This document shows, one piece after another, positions 1 to 7,517 of a stretch of DNA of 64,000 nt. Positions within the stretch are counted from its first letter, which is position 1. Every line of letters begins with the position of its first letter. The stretch comes from Hahnella lacustris (GTDB lineage: Bacteria > Pseudomonadota > Gammaproteobacteria > Burkholderiales > Burkholderiaceae_A). Under the pieces are notes generated by a model. It saw only the letters and a list, made by a program, of their open reading frames with translations. It did not search any database and was not told the origin of the DNA. A program made the position numbers and the translations under genes. Where the stretch lies: NCBI GenBank assembly GCA_965194655.1, contig OZ239148.1:744001-808000 (forward strand), given 5' to 3'.

Positions 1-1194
1 ATCAATGGCACTTCAGCGGGCAACGTGGCGGCGACTGGAACCTTCACGATTCCACTCATGAAGAAAGTCGGGTACCCGGCTCGGAGTGCGGGTGCCATTG
101 AGGCTGCTGCTTCCACTGGCGGTCAGCTGATGCCCCCCGTGATGGGCGCAGGCGCCTTCATCATGGCCGAAATCACGGGCATCAAGTATTCGGAGATCAT
201 GATCTCCGCTGTGCTGCCCTCCTTGCTTTACTTCCTTGCCGTCTACTTCATGGTGGACAACGAGTCCAAGCGATTGAACATGCGCGGCATGACTGCAGAC
301 GAGCTTCCTGATGCGCGTCTCATGCTCCGTCGCGTGTACATGTTTGCACCGCTCTTTATTCTGATCGGTGGTCTGGTCCTTGGTTACTCCGTCATCCGGG
401 CCGGCACTCTGGGGCTGATCTCAGCTCTGTTGGTGAGCTGGCTGCATGCCGAGACGCGGATGGGGCCGGCGAAGATTGTGGATGCACTGCATCTCGGTGC
501 AAAGGGGACCATTCAGCTCATGGCAGTGTGTGCCTGTGCGGGCATCATCGTGGGCGTGATTGGACTCACGGGAGTCGGATTGCGATTCTCGTCTCTGATT
601 CTGTCGATTGCAGGTGATAGCCAATTCCTGGCATTGGTGTTCGCCATGGCTATTGCGATTGTCCTTGGAATGGGCATGCCCACCACAGCAGCCTATGCCG
701 TGGCCGCATCTGTGGTGGCCCCAGGGTTGATCAAGTTGGGTATCTCCCCCCTGGTTGCCCACATGTTTGTTTTCTACTACGCAGTCATTTCCGCCATCAC
801 GCCTCCCGTAGCCTTGGCGGCCTATGCGGGGGCAGCCATCTCGGGCAGTGACCCCATGAAAACATCGGTGACTGCATTCATCTATGGCATGGCTGCTTTC
901 CTGGTCCCCTTTATGTTCTTCTACAGTCCGGCCTTGCTGATGCAGAGTGATGATCTCACTCAGATTATTCATTACGCCATCACGGCCCTGGTGGGGGTGT
1001 ACCTCCTGGCTGGAGCGCTGCAGAAATGGTACTTCGGCGTCATTGAGGGCCTTCCTCGCCTGGCGTTGCTGGTTGCGTCCGTGCTGCTTGTTCACGGCGG
1101 GCTCATCACCGATGTCATTGGACTTGGCCTAGCATCGGCCTTGGCGTTGCTGCAGATTGCCCGTCGTAAGAAGGCGGCCCTCCCCACACAGTGA
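1..1194 (+). CDS. TRAP transporter fused permease (DctM-type), 5' end outside window
   Basis: The reading frame is open from base 1 and its start lies to the left, so only about 397 C-terminal residues are visible. They are highly hydrophobic with repeated membrane helices and carry the DctM-type pattern GMGMPTTAAY, followed by a helix reading SAITPPVALAAYAGAA. This matches the large permease of TRAP transporters, in particular the fused 4TM/12TM permeases that work with TAXI-type periplasmic binding proteins. Such carriers import carboxylates using the sodium or proton gradient. The stop overlaps the start of the next gene by four bases (GTGA), so the CoA-transferase downstream is probably co-translated and may activate the imported acid. 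The substrate cannot be read from the sequence. Confidence 0.85.
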   Translation: MNGTSAGNVAATGTFTIPLMKKVGYPARSAGAIEAAASTGGQLMPPVMGAGAFIMAEITGIKYSEIMISAVLPSLLYFLAVYFMVDNESKRLNMRGMTADELPDARLMLRRVYMFAPLFILIGGLVLGYSVIRAGTLGLISALLVSWLHAETRMGPAKIVDALHLGAKGTIQLMAVCACAGIIVGVIGLTGVGLRFSSLILSIAGDSQFLALVFAMAIAIVLGMGMPTTAAYAVAASVVAPGLIKLGISPLVAHMFVFYYAVISAITPPVALAAYAGAAISGSDPMKTSVTAFIYGMAAFLVPFMFFYSPALLMQSDDLTQIIHYAITALVGVYLLAGALQKWYFGVIEGLPRLALLVASVLLVHGGLITDVIGLGLASALALLQIARRKKAALPTQ

Positions 1195-2372
1195 GGCCGC
1201 TAGAGGGCGTGACGGTCGTCACGCTGGAGCATGCCATCGCGGCCCCCTATGCCACGCGCCAGCTGGCAGACTTGGGGGCTCGCGTGATCAAGATTGAGCG
1301 TCCTGGAGTGGGTGATTTCGCCCGTGGCTACGATGTTCGCGTGAAGGGCCTTTCCTCTCACTTTGTCTGGACCAATCGAAGCAAGGAGAGCCTGACGCTG
1401 GATCTCAAGCAGCCCGAGGCGCTTGAGATTCTCTGGCGTTTGATCGCCGATGAGGCGGATGTGGTGGTGCAGAACCTTGCGCCGGGAGCCTTTGAGCGCA
1501 TGGGCTTTGGCTTTGCACAGATTGCCCAAAGAAATCCACGTGCCATCGTCTGCAGCATCTCCGGCTATGGCCCAGAGGGTGTTTATCGAGACAAGAAAGC
1601 GTATGACCTGCTCATTCAGAGCGAGGCTGGATTTCTATCCGTCACGGGCACCGCCGATGTGCCGAGTAAGGCAGGAATCTCGGTGGCCGACATTGCTGCT
1701 GGGATGTATGCCTACACCAATATTCTCGCGGCACTTCTCGAGCGAGGAAGAACGGGGCAGGGGAGACAAATTCACGTGTCTATGCTGGAGGCCCTGGCGG
1801 AGTGGATGGGCTTTCCCATGTATTACAGCTTCGATGGCGCTTCGCCTCCCGGACGTGCTGGCGCCAGTCATGCCACCATTTACCCCTACGGCCCATTCAG
1901 AGTCGGAGATGGCGGAGTGGTCATGCTGGGCCTTCAGAATGAGCGAGAGTGGGAAACGTTCTGTGCAGCGGTCCTGGAGCAGCCTGAACTGGCCGCAGAT
2001 GAGCGTTTTGATCGAAACCCCAAGCGGCATGAGCGTCGTGGGGAAGTCACCCGCATCATTGAGGACGTCTTCGCGTCCATGCGGTCCGAGGATGTGGTGG
2101 AGCGACTCGAGCGCGCACAGATCGCCAATGCTCGGGTGAACACCATGGCCGACCTCTGGGCGCATCCGCAGCTCCAAGCTCGCCAGCGATGGGCTGAAGT
2201 TCACACAGAGAGGGGGTCCATCCCCGCGCTGATTCCCCCGGGCCTCGAGGCGAGGGACGACCCCGTCATGAGGGACATTCCGGCTCTGGGACAACATACG
2301 GACGCCATTTTGGAGGGAATGGGCTACACAGAGCCGGATCGCGCGGGCTTGCGGGCCCGTGGAGTGATCTAG
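1191..2372 (+). CDS. CaiB/BaiF family (class III) CoA-transferase
   Basis: A 393-residue protein, typical for class III CoA-transferases, which move CoA between carboxylic acids through an aspartyl-CoA thioester. It opens with the family pattern PLEGVTVVTLEHAIAAPYAT and the ADLGARVIKIE strand. The segment GISVADIAAGMYAY holds the conserved catalytic Asp. The GTG start at 1191 overlaps the stop of the TRAP permease, suggesting a transport-then-activation pair. The end lies only seven bases from the convergent acyl-CoA dehydrogenase gene. A second paralogue is encoded at 3578-4759, on the other strand. The acid substrate is unknown. Confidence 0.88.
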   Translation: MRPLEGVTVVTLEHAIAAPYATRQLADLGARVIKIERPGVGDFARGYDVRVKGLSSHFVWTNRSKESLTLDLKQPEALEILWRLIADEADVVVQNLAPGAFERMGFGFAQIAQRNPRAIVCSISGYGPEGVYRDKKAYDLLIQSEAGFLSVTGTADVPSKAGISVADIAAGMYAYTNILAALLERGRTGQGRQIHVSMLEALAEWMGFPMYYSFDGASPPGRAGASHATIYPYGPFRVGDGGVVMLGLQNEREWETFCAAVLEQPELAADERFDRNPKRHERRGEVTRIIEDVFASMRSEDVVERLERAQIANARVNTMADLWAHPQLQARQRWAEVHTERGSIPALIPPGLEARDDPVMRDIPALGQHTDAILEGMGYTEPDRAGLRARGVI

Positions 2373-2379
2373 GACTCGC

Positions 2380-3576
2380 TCAGTCCATGGGGTGCTTGAC
2401 GAAGCCGTCGCGCGTCTGAGGCAACTTGGCTTCGAGCAGGGCGCTGGCCACCTGGGTGCGCAGAATTTGTGCAGTTCCTCCAGCAATGCTGAACATACGG
2501 GCATCCCGCACATGACGCTCCATGGGGATCTCTCGGGAGTAACCAGAGGAGCCGTAGAGTTGCAAGGCTTCGTTGGTGACGCGGATGGCTGTCTCTGCCG
2601 CATGAATCTTGGCCTGGGCTGCGAGCTTCATATCGGGGAACTGCCCAACTGGAACGTTGGCAGCACGGTGGATGAGAAGCCGGGCCGCATCGAGCTGAAT
2701 AGACATGTCTGCCAGCATCCATTGCAGGCCCTGAAACTCCGCAATGGGACGCCCAAACTGTCGACGGGCCTTGGTGTAGGCCAATGCTTCGTCGAATGCG
2801 CCTTGCGCAATGCCCAAGGCCACGGTCCCCGCACCTGTGCGTTGGGCATTGTAGGCACTCATGAGCTTGGCAAATCCTTTGCGAAGGTCTTGCCCCTGCA
2901 GCAGCATCATCGACTTGGGGACCTCTAAGTCTCGGAAATACACATGGGTCTCCGGAATGCCGCGCACGCCCATCGCGGGTGTTCGCTCTGCAATCTCCAG
3001 TCCAGGAATCTCGCCATCGCGCACCACGATAAAACCGCCAATGCCTTGTTCAATGCCGTTCTCACAGACTCTTGCAAAGATCAGGTGCAGGCGAGAGACG
3101 CCTCCGCCAGTGATCCAATATTTGTGGCCGTTGATGACGTAGGTGTCACCCTTGAGCTCGGCTCGGGTGGTCATCTCGCTCGCAGCGCTGCCAGCATTCG
3201 GCTCAGAGATGCAGATGGCGGGCTTATCTCCTGAGAGCACGCACGCCGCAGCAATCTGCTTTTGCTCCTCGGTTCCGTAGGTCATGATGGCGCCAATGGC
3301 TCCCATGTTGGCCTCGACTGTGATGCGGCCCATCGTGGCGCAGGCTTTGGCCATTTCTTCAATCACCAACACGGTCTCCAGGTAGCCCAGTCCCTGGCCG
3401 CCATAGGCCTTGGGAATGGTCATGCCCATGAATCCATGCGCGTTGAGCTGACGAATGTTCTCCCAGGGGTAGGCCTCAGTCCGGTCGGTCTCTGCAGCCG
3501 TAGGCGCAAACTGGGACTGGGCCAGTGCTCTCGCTCTAGACTGCAGCTCCATCTGTTGCGGGGTGAGGGTGGTCAT
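2380..3576 (-). CDS. Acyl-CoA dehydrogenase family protein, probable 3-sulfinopropanoyl-CoA desulfinase
   Basis: A 398-residue flavoprotein of the acyl-CoA dehydrogenase fold, with family segments ISEPNAGSAASEMTTRA, YWITGGGVSRLH and ERHVRDARMFSIAGGTAQ. The usual catalytic Glu of the EGT motif is Gly (near residue 366), and the alternative base position in helix G is Gln (near 245, in SAYNAQRTG). An Arg is found at residue 84 (ATMGRIT). From memory, this Gln/Arg combination characterises the 3-sulfinopropanoyl-CoA desulfinase of Advenella (AcdDPN7), which releases sulfite from 3-sulfinopropanoyl-CoA. The ATG at 3576 is preferred over an in-frame start at 3600: it has a GGAG about ten bases upstream, and it gives the length and Arg84 numbering of that enzyme. 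It follows a CoA-transferase gene by one base. An ordinary dehydrogenase of unknown specificity is the alternative. Confidence 0.75.
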   Translation of the reverse strand: MTTLTPQQMELQSRARALAQSQFAPTAAETDRTEAYPWENIRQLNAHGFMGMTIPKAYGGQGLGYLETVLVIEEMAKACATMGRITVEANMGAIGAIMTYGTEEQKQIAAACVLSGDKPAICISEPNAGSAASEMTTRAELKGDTYVINGHKYWITGGGVSRLHLIFARVCENGIEQGIGGFIVVRDGEIPGLEIAERTPAMGVRGIPETHVYFRDLEVPKSMMLLQGQDLRKGFAKLMSAYNAQRTGAGTVALGIAQGAFDEALAYTKARRQFGRPIAEFQGLQWMLADMSIQLDAARLLIHRAANVPVGQFPDMKLAAQAKIHAAETAIRVTNEALQLYGSSGYSREIPMERHVRDARMFSIAGGTAQILRTQVASALLEAKLPQTRDGFVKHPMD

Positions 3577-3577
3577 G

Positions 3578-4759
3578 TCAGTGGTCTCCGAGCCAGTCAT
3601 TGAGTACTTCGTGCTGATGTTGCCCGCGAACGGGCGGTGCGTAGCGATATTGAATGGGCGTCTCTGAGAGCTTCAGAGGATTACCCATGGTTTTGACCGA
3701 TCCGGTTTGTGACAGCGGGTGTGGGAGGTCTACGATGCCTCCTCGATGCTGAACCTGTGGATCCGCAAAGACCTGGTGGATGGCGTTCACAGGACCGCAG
3801 GGAACGCCCAGACCCTCGAGCGCAGCGATCCATTCATCTCGGGTTCTGGCCTGAAGCGCCTCATTCATGAGTGGAATGAGCGTCTCTCGCTCCCGCACGC
3901 GCGCGGAGTTGAGCCTGAATCGTTCGTCCTCTGCCCAGTGTGCCCGGCCCATGGCCTCACAGAGCTTTCGGAACTGCCCGTCATTGCCAACAGCGATGAT
4001 CATGGGAAAGTCTGCCGTGGGAAAGACCTGATAAGGAACAATGCTCGGGTGCCCATTTCCCAAGCGCGGTGGATTCTGGCCAGAGTTTAGATAGGCTGTT
4101 CCCGCATTGATGAGCCATGAGACCTGCGTGTCGAGCAGCGACACGTCGATGTACTGGCCTCTTCCGGTCTGATGGCGGTGGTGAAGTGCTGCCAAAATGC
4201 CTGTTGCTGCGTACATACCGGTCATGACATCGGCAATCCCAACACCGACCTTCATGGGGCCGCCCTCTGGGTCTCCGGTGATGCTCATGATTCCACCCAT
4301 GCCTTGAATCAGGAAGTCATAGCCTGCTCGCTTGGCGTAGGGGCCGGTCTGGCCAAAGCCTGTGATGGAGCAGTAAATCAGGCTCGGAAATCTCTCCTTG
4401 ATCTGGTCGTAGGCGAGTCCATAGGCCTTCAATCCACCCACCTTGTAGTTCTCAATCACCACATCGGTTTTCTCAAGGAGGCGCATCACGAGCGCCTGGC
4501 CCTCCTCGGATGCAAGGTCAATCTCGACTGATCGCTTGTTGCGATTTGCGCAGAGGTAGTAGGTGCTCTCTGAGCTGGGCTCGCCATCCTGTCCAGGCAC
4601 ATAGGGAGGGCCCCACTTTCGGGTGTCATCGCCCTCGCCGGGCTTTTCCACTTTCACCACATCTGCGCCCAGGTCTCCGAGCAGCTGCGCAGCCGATGGA
4701 CCCGCCAGAATGCGAGAGAGGTCGAGAACGCGAATGCCTGTGAGTGCACTGGGCTGCAT
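3578..4759 (-). CDS. CaiB/BaiF family (class III) CoA-transferase
   Basis: A 393-residue class III CoA-transferase beginning ALTGIRVLDLSRILAGPSAA, with the LGDLGADVVKVEKPGEGDDTR strand and the catalytic Asp in GVGIADVMTGMYAATG. It lies directly upstream of the acyl-CoA dehydrogenase-like desulfinase candidate; the stop at 3578 is one base from that start, so the two should be one operon. In Variovorax a class III transferase (Act) activates 3-sulfinopropionate with succinyl-CoA in the same pathway; that role is an inference here. Related enzymes also act on glutarate, malate or itaconate. The ATG start has its family motif within eight residues, so the start is firm. Confidence 0.87.
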   Translation of the reverse strand: MQPSALTGIRVLDLSRILAGPSAAQLLGDLGADVVKVEKPGEGDDTRKWGPPYVPGQDGEPSSESTYYLCANRNKRSVEIDLASEEGQALVMRLLEKTDVVIENYKVGGLKAYGLAYDQIKERFPSLIYCSITGFGQTGPYAKRAGYDFLIQGMGGIMSITGDPEGGPMKVGVGIADVMTGMYAATGILAALHHRHQTGRGQYIDVSLLDTQVSWLINAGTAYLNSGQNPPRLGNGHPSIVPYQVFPTADFPMIIAVGNDGQFRKLCEAMGRAHWAEDERFRLNSARVRERETLIPLMNEALQARTRDEWIAALEGLGVPCGPVNAIHQVFADPQVQHRGGIVDLPHPLSQTGSVKTMGNPLKLSETPIQYRYAPPVRGQHQHEVLNDWLGDH

Positions 4760-4817
4760 GACTGTCCTTTTTGAGTCGATCGTCGACTGTAGGGAGATTA
4801 TGGCCAGGGGAAGAGAC

Positions 4818-4860
4818 GGATTTACCCCGATTCAAAAATCGAATCGGGGTAAATCCTTTT
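4818..4860. terminator. Strong hairpin with T-run, 16-bp perfect stem
   Basis: GGATTTACCCCGATTC (4818-4833) is followed by a 7-base loop and its exact reverse complement (4841-4856), then TTTT. It lies 14 bases after the end of the minus-strand MerT-like gene and about 60 bases before the start of the CoA-transferase operon, also on the minus strand. The stem would end the metal operon and insulate the CoA-transferase promoter. The T-run is on the plus side, so termination of minus-strand transcripts would rely on the stem itself. Confidence 0.6.
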
Positions 4861-4870
4861 GGAGCGCGAC

Positions 4871-5236
4871 CTATATGACCGCTGGAAGCACCCAGGTGAC
4901 CAAACCACCCACCAGCGTTAAGCCCAGACTCACGCCATAGATCCAGGCTGACTGACGACGTTGTCGAAGGCAGAGATCGCGCAGGTCTGGGTCAATCGGG
5001 CAAGGCGCCGTCCTGGCTCTCCATTGCGCATATCCCCCTAGGCTGAGCATGAACAAGGCGACGATATAAATCTCCACCTTGTAGTCGCTCAGCCATGCGA
5101 GCTGGGGAACCCAACGCATAAGCGTCGCCAAAGCAGCCCCAGCCCCCAGCATGACCAGAAGCGCAGGTATGGCGCAACAGACCAGGGTCCCACCGCTGGT
5201 GAGCAGGGTGAGGAGCTGCAGACGTCGAACGCTCAT
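4871..5236 (-). CDS. MerT-like inner-membrane metal transport protein
   Basis: A 121-residue protein with about three membrane helices. The first helix carries a vicinal Cys pair (C20-C21, in GGTLVCCAIP). Two more Cys, C79 and C89, lie in the loop before the last helix. This is the arrangement of mercuric transporter MerT: a Cys pair in helix 1 and a second pair in the cytoplasmic loop, used to hand a thiophilic metal across the membrane. Its ATG overlaps the stop of the upstream periplasmic CxxC protein (ATGA), mirroring the merT-merP pairing. No mercuric reductase or MerR is visible, so the metal is uncertain. Confidence 0.7.
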   Translation of the reverse strand: MSVRRLQLLTLLTSGGTLVCCAIPALLVMLGAGAALATLMRWVPQLAWLSDYKVEIYIVALFMLSLGGYAQWRARTAPCPIDPDLRDLCLRQRRQSAWIYGVSLGLTLVGGLVTWVLPAVI

Positions 5237-5592
5237 GGTTTCGCCTTAAGTGACTGTTGAATCTCTTTCACGGAAAGGTTGACCTTCTCGATTCGAGTCA
5301 CGTCATAGCCGGAGTCGATGATTTCCTTCTGAATGACTTTCTCGTCAACGCTGGCTCCGGGCTTGAGCTCCATGGCGACCACCTTCTGCTTCAGATCGAT
5401 GAAGACCGCAGCGGTCTGGGGCATGTCGCTGAGTCGCTTCTCGATGCCTTGGGCGCAGAAAGAGCACACCATCCCGTTGACCCCAATCTTGTAGCTGGTG
5501 GCCGCAAGGACCGGGGCGCTGGCGAGTGTGAAGAGGCTCAGTGCGGATACGAACAGTGCGGAGCGGACGACTTGGTTTGCATGGTTTTTCAT
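5233..5592 (-). CDS. Periplasmic heavy-metal-associated (HMA) protein, MerP-like
   Basis: A 119-residue exported protein: residues 1-30 form a signal peptide ending APVLA, then an HMA-type domain with the metal-binding motif GMVCSFC (C43, C46) and the following helix AQGIEKRLS. Proteins of this kind bind a soft metal ion in the periplasm and pass it on. The start is placed at the ATG at 5592, which has AAGGA eight bases upstream, rather than an in-frame TTG at 5610. It is the middle gene of a three-gene operon between a predicted outer-membrane protein and the MerT-like protein, with which it overlaps by four bases. The C-terminal 45 residues are rich in charge and resemble no domain I recognise. 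Confidence 0.75.
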   Translation of the reverse strand: MKNHANQVVRSALFVSALSLFTLASAPVLAATSYKIGVNGMVCSFCAQGIEKRLSDMPQTAAVFIDLKQKVVAMELKPGASVDEKVIQKEIIDSGYDVTRIEKVNLSVKEIQQSLKAKP

Positions 5593-5606
5593 GATGGAGA
5601 TCCTTT

Positions 5607-6275
5607 TCAATAGAGGTACATGAAGCTGGCGCGGAGATCGCCAGAGGTATTGACGCCGAGTTCGACGAAGTAGCGGTTGTGAATCAATCGCAGGGTTGGA
5701 GTGACTTCAATCTTGTCCGAAAGCTCGCGCGTTCTTTTGAGGTCAAGCATGAACCAGGGCTGCACCTGGTTATAGGCCACCTCGTAAAACGAGAATCCAA
5801 GCTTCGCTCCGACCGTGTCGAAGTTCACATCCTTGGCACGAACGAGTCTTGCGTTGAGTCCCGCATAGAGTCGCGTGGTCTCATAGTCCAATTGAAAGCC
5901 TGGGCTATAAGACATGCGGCTGCTGCGGTTGTGGCCATCCATCTGTCCAACAGAGGCCATCAGCCAGAAGTTGGCCTGCGCATCTGGAAGATTCCAACGA
6001 TGGGCCTTTCGAACATACAAGAGCTCTTGGAAGTCCCATTGATGGGGACGACCGGTGTGCTTGTACTGATTGGTCGTGACACCGACCGCATCCTGGTGGG
6101 TGAGGGCATAGTTGATGACGGCTTCTTGTCCGTGATCGCTTCTCTCTGCCATGAACATCCAGCTATTTTTGAATCCCATGGGAAGGGACCATGCAGGCTG
6201 GCTGGCCAAGCTGCTCAGAAGGGCAGCACAGGTCAGCGTCAATGGCTTGACGGCACGATTAAATAGGGTTGGCAT
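5607..6275 (-). CDS. Predicted outer-membrane protein of the MerT-like operon, function unknown
   Basis: A 222-residue protein with a signal peptide (cleavage near residue 30, PAWS). The mature part is a series of alternating, aromatic-rich segments such as FWLMASVGQMDG, RLYAGLNARLV and KLGFSFYEVAY, and it ends in an aromatic residue (FMYLY). That pattern and the terminal Tyr suggest a small outer-membrane beta-barrel. AGGAGG six bases before the ATG supports the start. It is the first gene of the operon with the HMA protein and MerT-like protein, which suggests a path for metal across both membranes. I do not recognise the family by name. Confidence 0.6.
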   Translation of the reverse strand: MPTLFNRAVKPLTLTCAALLSSLASQPAWSLPMGFKNSWMFMAERSDHGQEAVINYALTHQDAVGVTTNQYKHTGRPHQWDFQELLYVRKAHRWNLPDAQANFWLMASVGQMDGHNRSSRMSYSPGFQLDYETTRLYAGLNARLVRAKDVNFDTVGAKLGFSFYEVAYNQVQPWFMLDLKRTRELSDKIEVTPTLRLIHNRYFVELGVNTSGDLRASFMYLY

Positions 6276-6306
6276 AAAGCCTCCTCAGTTGCGCTTATGA
6301 ACACAA

Positions 6307-6330
6307 CAGCGGCTGTGAAAACAGCCACTG
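6307..6330 (-). terminator. Hairpin downstream of the panD/DUF2946 operon
   Basis: Read on the minus strand, a ten-pair stem (one G-T wobble) encloses a TTTC loop, centred on GGCTGT-GAAA-ACAGCC in plus orientation. It starts five bases after the stop of the DUF2946-like gene and is followed by a T-rich stretch (TTGTGTT). The T-run is imperfect, so it is a probable rather than certain intrinsic terminator. Confidence 0.5.
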
Positions 6331-6334
6331 TCGA

Positions 6335-6709
6335 TCAAACGACAGGCAGTAGGAGGGGGTTCGGCGGTCGGCCGAGGCGGCCGAGGTCGGGGTTTTGATA
6401 GGTGTAAGGAGAGAGGTGCGCGAGCGTTCGCGCTGCGCGTGGCGATACAGATGTGTCGACTGACGGCACCGTGTGCAGGGCAGAGCAGAGCTGACAGTTC
6501 TGGCAGGAATTCTGGTGGTGGTCGTTCGCCTCGGTATCGGATGGGGATGCCGCCTGATGGTGCGGACAAGCCTCTACTTCGGCCGAGGTCAGGGTTGTTT
6601 CGGCCTGACTCATGTCATGCATGAGCATGGACTTGGGCACTCCAAGAAGGCTCAGGAGTGCCAGGCAGAGAAGGCTTGAAAGGAGCGTGTTAAGCCTGGA
6701 CCGGCACAT
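6335..6709 (-). CDS. DUF2946-like Cys/His-rich exported protein
   Basis: A 124-residue protein with an N-terminal hydrophobic helix that looks like a signal peptide (about residues 5-24). It is followed by a Cys/His-rich stretch containing CPHHQA, NDHHQNSCQNCQLC and a Pro-rich tail. The C-x2-C-x2-C cluster after a signal peptide is characteristic of DUF2946-type proteins, which are often found next to copper or other metal genes. Its start overlaps the end of panD by 20 bases, so it is translated from the panD message. A metal-binding role fits the adjacent MerT-like operon but is an inference. Confidence 0.6.
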   Translation of the reverse strand: MCRSRLNTLLSSLLCLALLSLLGVPKSMLMHDMSQAETTLTSAEVEACPHHQAASPSDTEANDHHQNSCQNCQLCSALHTVPSVDTSVSPRAARTLAHLSPYTYQNPDLGRLGRPPNPLLLPVV

Positions 6710-7073
6710 GGTCTCGCGTCTCTTGAATGCGATTTAGATCATTCACAAAAACCAGTCTGGGCTTATGCTGGGGCGCATCCGAGGCCGGGATCTGAACAAA
6801 GGCGGCCAAAATCACAAGGTCGCCTACGCTGGCGCGTCTTGCTGCAGAACCGTTCAGTGACAGGATGCCGGAGCCGCGCTCTGCACGAATGGCGTAGGTG
6901 ACAAACCGCTCACCATTCGAGATGTTCCAGACATGGATCTGCTCGTTCTCGCAGATGCCAGCGGCCTCCAGCAGGGCATCGTCAATCGCGCAGGAGCCTT
7001 CATAGTGAAGCTCGCAATGCGTGACGGTTGCACGGTGGATTTTTCCGCTCAGCAGCGTTTTAAGAACACTCAT
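6690..7073 (-). CDS. panD: Aspartate 1-decarboxylase (PanD)
   Basis: A 127-residue protein matching the pyruvoyl enzyme that converts aspartate to beta-alanine for pantothenate and CoA synthesis. The N-terminus SVLKTLLSGKIHRATVTHCE and the self-cleavage site Gly-Ser in YEGSCAID (Ser becomes the pyruvoyl group) are present, as is the NGSAARRASVGDLVI segment. Length and order are standard. It reads divergently from the arsenic regulator arsR, 70 bases away, and is followed by an overlapping DUF2946-like gene. No other pantothenate genes are nearby. Confidence 0.96.
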   Translation of the reverse strand: MSVLKTLLSGKIHRATVTHCELHYEGSCAIDDALLEAAGICENEQIHVWNISNGERFVTYAIRAERGSGILSLNGSAARRASVGDLVILAAFVQIPASDAPQHKPRLVFVNDLNRIQETRDHVPVQA

Positions 7074-7117
7074 TCATGCATTCTGTCACGGTTCGCACCG
7101 CGTCCGTTTTCCTATTA

Positions 7118-7138
7118 TTAGATATTTCGAGTATCTTA
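7118..7138. promoter_or_regulatory. Probable ArsR operator in the panD/arsR divergent region
   Basis: TTAGATA (7118-7124) and TATCTTA (7132-7138) form an inverted repeat with six of seven bases matching and a seven-base spacer, ending five bases before the arsR ATG. The position and A/T-rich dyad are what an ArsR-family repressor would use for autoregulation. It may also affect divergent panD. Confidence 0.5.
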
Positions 7139-7143
7139 GAAAC

Positions 7144-7506
7144 ATGGAAGAAAAAGACGCCGTCAAAAAATTAGCCGCATTGGCGCAGGAGAGTCGCCTA
7201 CGCGTGTTTCGCTATCTGGTGGTGGTCGGGAAGGAGGGGAGCACGCCTTCCGAGCTCTCCGAATGTCTTCAGATCTCGCCCGCCACCCTCTCATTTCACC
7301 TGAAAGAGCTCTTGCATTCGGGCTTGGTGACTCAAGAGCGGGTTGGTCGCCATTTGCACTACCGGGCCGAATTTTCAGAGATGGCAGGTCTACTGACGTT
7401 TCTGACCGAGCGTTGCTGCCAAGGCATGTCTTGTGAAGTGAAACCTGTCGGGGATTGCCTGTGTGACCCCGAATCGATTCAGTCCAACGAAGTTCATTCA
7501 ACCTAG
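7144..7506 (+). CDS. arsR: ArsR-family arsenic-responsive repressor
   Basis: A 120-residue winged-helix regulator: LAALAQESRLRVFRYLV, then the recognition helix SPATLSFHLKELLHSGLV and the wing RVGRHLHYRAE. The vicinal cysteines C91-C92 (LTERCCQG) with C97 form an As(III) site like that of Acidithiobacillus ferrooxidans ArsR, rather than the CxC site in the DNA-binding helix of the E. coli protein. Two further Cys (105, 107) lie at the C-terminus. The ATG at 7144 is chosen because sequence upstream of it, although open, contains the predicted operator. It heads the arsenic operon and should release it on arsenite binding. Confidence 0.9.
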   Translation: MEEKDAVKKLAALAQESRLRVFRYLVVVGKEGSTPSELSECLQISPATLSFHLKELLHSGLVTQERVGRHLHYRAEFSEMAGLLTFLTERCCQGMSCEVKPVGDCLCDPESIQSNEVHST

Positions 7507-7517
7507 GGGAGAGGGAG

